Below are positions 4,669 to 8,651 of a DNA stretch of 8,651 bases, piece by piece. Below the pieces are notes generated by a model that was not told the DNA's origin, did no database searches, and saw nothing but the letters and a program-made list of their open reading frames with translations. Made by a program: the position numbers and the translations under genes. Where the stretch lies: positions 1 to 8,651 of the forward strand of contig JAPLJY010000173.1 of assembly GCA_026388345.1 (NCBI GenBank). The letters are read 5' to 3'. This stretch comes from Deltaproteobacteria bacterium. Lineage in GTDB: Bacteria > Desulfobacterota > Syntrophia > Syntrophales > UBA5619. The number at the start of each line of letters is the position of its first letter. Positions within the stretch are counted from its first letter, which is position 1.

Positions 4669-6000
4669 ATGCTGTCATTTTTAGGTTTTTTGACCATTTT
4701 TGCATTTTTAGCTCTCATCATGACCAAGAGGCTGTCCGTTCATGTCGCCCTGATCATGATCCCGGCCATCGCCGCGATTGCCGGGTCCTATGTAACCGGC
4801 CTGTACGCCCCGACGGCGATCGGCAAGATGATGATCGACGGGATCTTGAAGGTGGCCCCGGTCGGCGTCATGATTATGTTTGCCATTCTATTTTTTGGTC
4901 TGATGCTGGACGTGGGGCTCTTCGACCCGCTGATCAACGGGCTGGTCCGCCTCCTTAAAGGTGATCCGGTCAAGGTTTGTGTGGGCGCATTCATCCTGAC
5001 AGTGCTCGTGGCCCTGGACGGGGACGGTGCCACCACGTTCATGATCACCTGCTCGGCGATGGTGCCGATCTTCAAGCGCCTGAACATGCGGATGCTGGCC
5101 CTTTCCGGGTGCGTCTGCCTGGGGGCGGGAGCCATGAACATCATTCCCTGGGGCGGACCCACGGCCAGGGCCATGGCCTCATTGCATGTCACTTCCGATC
5201 AGCTTTTTACGCCCGTTTTGATCCCCATGATCATCGGCGTCCTGTGGGGCTGTTTCTGTTCCTACCTGATCGGAAGGATGGAGCGCAAAAGGTTGGGGGT
5301 CAATGGTCCCGTATCTCTGGAGGGCGTCCAGTTGGAGGTTCAGCTCTCCGAAGAGGACAAGGCTCTCCGTAAACCAAAACTGTTCTGGATCAACCTTATC
5401 CTGGCCTTGATCGTGATCGTCGCGCTCATCCTCGCCTGGCTTCCCCTGGCCGTCATCTTCATGTTGGGCTGCGTTGTCGCACTGCCGTTGAATTATCGCA
5501 CCGTTCAGGCTCAGCATGACCGGATCAATGCCTGGGCCAAAAACATGGCTTTTGTCGGCTCCATGATCTTTGCCGCGGGAATATTTACCGGAGTCCTGGG
5601 AGGCACGAAGATGATCCAGGCCATGTCCATGACGCTGGTTTCCCTCATCCCCAGTGCGTTCAGTTCCTTCATCCCCGTGATTGTGGCCGTCACGAGCATG
5701 CCCTTTAGTCTCATTTTAACACCGGATGCCTATTATTTCGGCGTCCTGCCGGTTATCAGCCAGACGGCCCAGGCATTCGGCATCGAACCGGCCATCATCG
5801 GACGGGCAGCGGTGCTGGGGCAGATGACGACGGGATTCCCCTTAAGCCCGCTGACCGCATCGACGTTCATTCTCATCGGCCTTTGCGGCGTGGAACTGGG
5901 AGATCATCAAAAATTCATCTTCTGGTGGGCTTTCTCGGTGACGATCGTGATGACCCTGGCCTGTCTGGTCCTGGGCGTCATTCCCTTCCCGCGTTTTTAG
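4669..6000 (+). CDS. CitMHS-family carboxylate transporter
   Basis: A 443-residue polytopic inner-membrane protein of the CitMHS family (Bacillus CitM/CitH type), whose known members carry metal-citrate complexes with protons. It opens directly with a membrane helix (LSFLGFLTIFAFLALIM) and has about a dozen hydrophobic segments. Two polar re-entrant-type motifs typical of the family are visible: DGDGATTFM (117-125) followed by NIIPWGGPTAR (157-167), and GFPLSPLTAST (389-399). A cytoplasmic-looking hydrophilic loop at about 203-236 separates the halves. It follows the CoA-transferase gene by 57 bp and ends before a strong terminator, so it is the last gene of the unit. Substrate is inferred to be a di- or tricarboxylate; family membership alone does not prove citrate. 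Confidence 0.88.
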   Translation: MLSFLGFLTIFAFLALIMTKRLSVHVALIMIPAIAAIAGSYVTGLYAPTAIGKMMIDGILKVAPVGVMIMFAILFFGLMLDVGLFDPLINGLVRLLKGDPVKVCVGAFILTVLVALDGDGATTFMITCSAMVPIFKRLNMRMLALSGCVCLGAGAMNIIPWGGPTARAMASLHVTSDQLFTPVLIPMIIGVLWGCFCSYLIGRMERKRLGVNGPVSLEGVQLEVQLSEEDKALRKPKLFWINLILALIVIVALILAWLPLAVIFMLGCVVALPLNYRTVQAQHDRINAWAKNMAFVGSMIFAAGIFTGVLGGTKMIQAMSMTLVSLIPSAFSSFIPVIVAVTSMPFSLILTPDAYYFGVLPVISQTAQAFGIEPAIIGRAAVLGQMTTGFPLSPLTASTFILIGLCGVELGDHQKFIFWWAFSVTIVMTLACLVLGVIPFPRF

Positions 6001-6020
6001 TCTGGAAAACCTTGCGCCTG

Positions 6021-6067
6021 TTCAAGAAAAAGGGCCCTGCGGGAAACGCAGGGCCCTTTTTCTTGAA
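6021..6067. terminator. Bidirectional terminator between convergent genes
   Basis: A perfect 21-bp inverted repeat (6021-6041 with 6047-6067) encloses a 5-nt GGAAA loop. The GC core AGGGCCCTGCG is flanked by A-run and T-run arms, so a U-tract follows the GC stem on either strand. It serves the transporter gene (20 bp after its stop) and the convergent regulator gene. Confidence 0.93.
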
Positions 6068-6098
6068 TCCCTGCCGGGGGTACCGGTCGGCAGGGATT
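6066..6098. terminator. Second hairpin, next to the regulator stop codon
   Basis: An 11-bp perfect stem, AATCCCTGCCG (6066-6076) with CGGCAGGGATT (6088-6098), overlaps the larger terminator by two bases and is followed by TTTT on the plus strand. It lies 4 bases beyond the regulator stop codon and could be a back-up terminator for rightward transcription or protect the 3' end of the regulator message. Confidence 0.6.
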
Positions 6099-6101
6099 TT
6101 C

Positions 6102-7475
6102 TCAAATATTGTGTTGCCGGATCTTATTATACAGCGTCGCCAGGGAAATGCCGAGATGACTAGCAGCCTTGCGCTTGCCTTCGACCGACCTTCCAAAGCT
6201 TTTCAACACCTCCGTAATCGTCTCTTTTTCCGAAGACCGGGTGGAATCGGACAACACGCGGCAATGTGCGGGCTGGGGTCTGATCTTGGAAAGAATCGGC
6301 AGATCGTTCGGCATGAGTTCCTGAGCATCGCAGGCGCTTGCGGCAAACTCGATGATATTGAACAGTTCACGGACATTGCCGGGATAATGGTACTGATTTA
6401 GGATATCGAGGGTTTTATCGGAGGCGGTGTATCTCTTTTTCCGCCGTGCGCTGAGCCGATCCAGGTAATATTCCACCAGGGGCGGTATATCCTGCAAGCG
6501 CACCCGTAGCGGCGGTATCTCTAAGGAAATCACATTCAGGCGATAAAAGAGATCTTCCCTGAACCTTGTTTCAAGAATCAACCTTTCGATCTCCCTGTTC
6601 GAGGCGGAGATAATCCTGACATCCACCTTGATGGGTTTTGTGCCCCCAATTCTCATGAACTCGCCCGTTTCCAGGACCCTCAGGAGTTTGGACTGGAGTT
6701 CATATTCCATGTCTCCAATTTCATCCAGGAAGAGCGTTCCCCCGTGGGCGATTTCAAAGAGGCCCAGCTTGCCCCCCTTCAATGCCCCCGTAAAGGCCCC
6801 TTCTTCATATCCGAACAGTTCGCTCGAAAGGAGCTGGGGAGAAAAAGCCGCGCAGTTAACCGGGACAAAGGGGCTGTTGCTCCGGAGACCTGCATTGTGG
6901 ATCGCATGGGCAAAGAGCTCCTTTCCGGATCCGCTCTCTCCCAAGACAAGCACGGGCATATCGTTGGCAGCCACCCGCTTGGCCATTTCCTTTACCTTTT
7001 CCATCTCTTTGCTTCGGCTGATGATATCTTCAAACCGATAGCGCGCCCGGTGGATTTCCCTGACCTTGTTGCGCAATTCCATCACCCTGTGGGTGTAGTC
7101 CTTAAGCTTGTTGCTCAACGCGACCACTTCCGTGATATCGCGGACGACGGAGATCGCCCCGACGACCCTGTGGTTGAAGAAAATCGGACTGATATCAGCG
7201 ATATATTCTACGTCGTTGACCTTTCTTTTAATCCCGAGCAGAGGTTTTCCGGTCTTCAGCACCTCCGGCAAACGGGCTCCCTTCCGAACCACCTGAACCT
7301 CTTTGTTCAGGACATCCTTGTCGCTTACCCCGGTCAATCGCAGGTAGGAGGTGTTGACATATTTGATGTACCCCTGATCATCGGCGATCAGGACGCCGTC
7401 ATGTAGTGAGTTGATGATGCTGTTGAACAAAGGGATATTCCGCAGGGTATTGACATCAAATTCCAAGGACGACAT
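6102..7475 (-). CDS. Sigma-54-dependent transcriptional regulator, PAS-AAA+-Fis type
   Basis: A 457-residue enhancer-binding protein that uses ATP hydrolysis to remodel the sigma-54 RNA polymerase complex. A PAS sensor domain covers about 14-118 ([18 protein letters not shown], later [11 protein letters not shown]), followed by a short coiled linker (about 118-145). The AAA+ domain has Walker A GESGSGKE (179-186), the sigma-54-contacting loop GAFTGA (226-231), Walker B GGTLFLDE (245-252), the arginine-finger region [11 protein letters not shown] (304-314) and GNVREL (366-371). A Fis-type helix-turn-helix ends the protein (about 432-455). There is no receiver domain, so the signal is probably a ligand or redox state sensed by PAS. 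GGAGG lies 6 nt before the ATG. It converges on the CoA-transferase/transporter unit, whose promoter is of the sigma-54 kind, and is its likely activator. The target is inferred. Confidence 0.95.
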   Translation of the reverse strand: MSSLEFDVNTLRNIPLFNSIINSLHDGVLIADDQGYIKYVNTSYLRLTGVSDKDVLNKEVQVVRKGARLPEVLKTGKPLLGIKRKVNDVEYIADISPIFFNHRVVGAISVVRDITEVVALSNKLKDYTHRVMELRNKVREIHRARYRFEDIISRSKEMEKVKEMAKRVAANDMPVLVLGESGSGKELFAHAIHNAGLRSNSPFVPVNCAAFSPQLLSSELFGYEEGAFTGALKGGKLGLFEIAHGGTLFLDEIGDMEYELQSKLLRVLETGEFMRIGGTKPIKVDVRIISASNREIERLILETRFREDLFYRLNVISLEIPPLRVRLQDIPPLVEYYLDRLSARRKKRYTASDKTLDILNQYHYPGNVRELFNIIEFAASACDAQELMPNDLPILSKIRPQPAHCRVLSDSTRSSEKETITEVLKSFGRSVEGKRKAASHLGISLATLYNKIRQHNI

Positions 7476-7505
7476 GTGTTGCCTCCGGGCCTTCCTCTTA
7501 AGGAT

Positions 7506-7841
7506 CTAGAAGCAGGAATCCACGAACGCCTTCAGATCCTTTTCGCTGATCCCGATGCCCAGCACACCGTTCAGACGCCTGGTCACTGCCCCCTTTTCGA
7601 AGCAAAGCAGGGTCGGATACACCTTCACGGCATAGGTCTCCGCCATGGTCTCCTGATCATCCTGGACAACGATCAGGTGCCTCCCCTCTCCTTGGGCGCT
7701 TTTCTGAAAGGCGGGCAAAACCTTGACGCAGAAAGGACACCAGGAGGCGTAAAAAAGGGCGACCACCCTGTCTGCCTTCAGGGCCTTCCCCAGTTCCTGT
7801 TCCGAGTGGATGACGGGACATTCATCCTTTAAAGAGACCAT
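7506..7841 (-). CDS. Small thioredoxin-fold protein (CPFC)
   Basis: A 111-residue protein with one thioredoxin domain and no signal peptide, so cytoplasmic. VVALFYASWCPFCVKVLPAF (26-45) carries the redox motif CPFC (35-38), and VKVYPTLLCF (72-81) the cis-proline Pro76. CPFC differs from the classical CGPC and is found in thioredoxin-like and glutaredoxin-like proteins; it fits a disulfide reductase of unknown partner. Further cysteines are Cys8, Cys80 and Cys110, the last next to the C-terminus. I place the start at ATG 7839-7841, which follows GGGAGG by 4 nt; an in-frame ATG 12 bp upstream (7851-7853) is possible and would give 115 residues. It lies 30 bp upstream of the sigma-54 regulator gene, same strand, so the two are probably co-transcribed and the protein might report redox state or maintain the regulator. 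Confidence 0.88.
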   Translation of the reverse strand: MVSLKDECPVIHSEQELGKALKADRVVALFYASWCPFCVKVLPAFQKSAQGEGRHLIVVQDDQETMAETYAVKVYPTLLCFEKGAVTRRLNGVLGIGISEKDLKAFVDSCF

Positions 7842-7906
7842 ACGTCCTCCCATTCTTCACCCCTGCAGCCGTCTGCAATCGTTCAGAATGAATGTTTCGA
7901 TACGGC

Positions 7907-7935
7907 AATATGAAACAGGGGCCTCACAAAATCAA
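7907..7935 (-). promoter_or_regulatory. Candidate promoter for the thioredoxin-like/regulator pair
   Basis: On the minus strand TTGATT (7930-7935) is 17 bp from CATATT (7907-7912), each 4 of 6 to the sigma-70 consensus with ideal spacing. It lies 66 bp upstream of the chosen start of the thioredoxin-like gene. The match is modest, so this is a candidate only. Confidence 0.35.
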
Positions 7936-7968
7936 GTATTGTTAAGTCTCAAGGCATCAGAAAAGGCT

Positions 7969-8055
7969 TCACCTCGCCCTGTGACGGCGCAGCATCGCGG
8001 CCAGGCGGATGTCATCGACCAGACCGTCATCCCAGGATTGAAGGACACACACCAC
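7969..8055 (-). pseudogene. Polysaccharide deacetylase remnant, N-terminal stub
   Basis: A 28-codon minus-strand frame from GTG 8053-8055 to TGA contains VLQSWDDGLVDDIRLAAML and then RRHRAR. This matches the first conserved block of NodB-type polysaccharide deacetylases, where an S/T-[FWY]-DDG motif supplies the catalytic base and metal-binding Asp, followed by a helix ending in RRHG-like residues. A full enzyme needs some 200 or more further residues with an HxxxH motif; here the frame stops and the next 130 bp hold nothing deacetylase-like. GGGAGG (8061-8066) sits 5 nt before the GTG, and a promoter-like sequence lies further upstream, so the expression signals look intact. It is most likely the 5' end of a deleted gene. 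A translated micro-ORF is the alternative. Confidence 0.5.
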
Positions 8056-8135
8056 AACACCCTCCCGGAGATCGGGACATTTGGAACCGAAAAGGAAAAG
8101 CGCAGAGTGATAAGAAGTTGCTTTTGCTTGGATTG

Positions 8136-8164
8136 AGGATACGGAAAGCGGTCTTGTGTGTCAA
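8136..8164 (-). promoter_or_regulatory. Promoter-like sequence upstream of the deacetylase stub
   Basis: A perfect TTGACA (8159-8164, minus strand) lies 17 bp from TATCCT (8136-8141). It would fire about 75 nt before the GTG of the stub and could read on into the thioredoxin-like and regulator genes. Nothing else is apparent between it and the PBP stop codon at 8231, and no clear terminator follows the PBP gene. Confidence 0.5.
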
Positions 8165-8230
8165 GAAGATATTGGCACAGGCAATGATTCCATTTTCGAA
8201 GCGGTGATTTTTTGAGATGGTTTCCTGTCG

Positions 8231-8651
8231 TCAGGAGTTGGGGTCCGTGTCGAATCGGTGCGTCCCACCGGGAAGATTGGCGGGATCGATTGTTTCGGCG
8301 TCTTCGGGCGTCGTCCCCTCGATAAAGCATTCGTAAATCGCCCCTTTTGTCCAGAACCTGGCCGGGGCGCCGGTCTTCGGATCGACCTTGACGAAGACAA
8401 TTCCGTCCGGTACGGGGAAGACCTCGACCGGTGTCCCCTGGAGGGCCTTCTCCGCGAAGTAGAGCCAGATCGGGGCCGCGGCGCGGCCGCCGACCTCCTG
8501 ACGGCCCATGGGCCGCTCCTGATCGAAGCCCACCCAGACGCCGGCGACCAGCGACGGCGTGAATCCCATGAACCAGGCGTCGCGCGTGTCGTCCGTCGTC
8601 CCGGTCTTCCCGGCGACCGGCCGGCCGAGCTTCCGCACCCGCTGACCCGTC
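8231..8651 (-). CDS. Class A penicillin-binding protein, C-terminal end (runs off the right edge)
   Basis: The last 139 residues of a bifunctional peptidoglycan glycosyltransferase/DD-transpeptidase of the PBP1A family, a membrane-anchored enzyme that crosslinks the cell wall in the periplasm. The frame is open from the right edge. It includes the third active-site motif of the penicillin-binding domain in RPVAGKTGTTDD, followed by DAWFMGFTPSLVAGVWVGFD, a hallmark of class A PBPs, then AAAPIWLYFAEKAL and a PDGIVFVKVDPKTG segment usual after the transpeptidase domain. It ends in a short Pro/Asp-rich tail. The serine nucleophile motif SxxK and the glycosyltransferase domain lie outside the window. 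An apparent GTG start at 8638 is not the true start, because the frame continues upstream with TGQRVRKLGRP. The symbol mrcA or ponA would fit but cannot be confirmed. Confidence 0.94.
   Translation of the reverse strand, partial: TGQRVRKLGRPVAGKTGTTDDTRDAWFMGFTPSLVAGVWVGFDQERPMGRQEVGGRAAAPIWLYFAEKALQGTPVEVFPVPDGIVFVKVDPKTGAPARFWTKGAIYECFIEGTTPEDAETIDPANLPGGTHRFDTDPNS

Noticed and set aside
7810..8136. Plus-strand open frame of 108 codons across the gap before the PBP gene
   Set aside because: No recognisable domain, no ribosome site, and it overlaps the start of the thioredoxin-like gene in antisense.
7932..8330. Minus-strand open frame of 132 codons overlapping the PBP end
   Set aside because: It runs out of frame through the PBP coding sequence; the deacetylase similarity lies in a different frame.

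Overview
The window is a stretch of bacterial chromosome, fairly GC-rich and gene-dense, with complete amino-acid biosynthesis genes, a sigma-54-dependent regulator, a class III CoA-transferase and a class A penicillin-binding protein. This mix, the strong Shine-Dalgarno sites and the IlvC subtype suggest a Gram-negative anaerobe of the deltaproteobacterial (Desulfobacterota/Syntrophales-like) kind. That placement is an inference from gene style; no marker gene here fixes it.

The left third (1-3180) is an ilvBNC operon read leftwards. From its promoter (-35 TTGACA, 17-bp spacer, TAGGGT) the transcript runs through a leader peptide dense in Leu and Val codons, a ladder of mutually exclusive hairpins with two U-tract terminators, ilvB (acetohydroxyacid synthase large subunit), ilvN (its ACT-domain regulatory subunit) and the 5' part of ilvC (ketol-acid reductoisomerase), which leaves the window at base 1. 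Both gaps inside the operon hold unusual structure: a 130-bp near-palindrome between ilvB and ilvN, and two REP-like hairpins sharing one loop sequence between ilvN and ilvC.

The middle (3181-6100) is a two-gene unit read rightwards: a CaiB/BaiF-type CoA-transferase followed by a CitMHS-family carboxylate transporter. It lies behind a good sigma-54 (-24/-12) promoter with palindromes upstream that could be the activator site. Facing it is a PAS-AAA+-Fis regulator carrying the sigma-54-contacting GAFTGA motif. Transporter and regulator converge on a perfect 21-bp terminator stem. The simplest reading is an inducible module that imports an organic acid, activates it to a CoA thioester, and is switched by its own sigma-54 activator. 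The acid cannot be named from sequence.

The right end (7476-8651) holds a small cytoplasmic thioredoxin-like protein (CPFC) 30 bp upstream of the regulator gene and probably co-transcribed with it. Before it is a 389-bp gap containing two candidate leftward promoters and a stub matching only the start of a polysaccharide deacetylase (SWDDG motif, then stop). Last is the C-terminal transpeptidase end of a class A PBP, entering from beyond the window. No tRNA, rRNA, CRISPR array or intact insertion sequence was seen.
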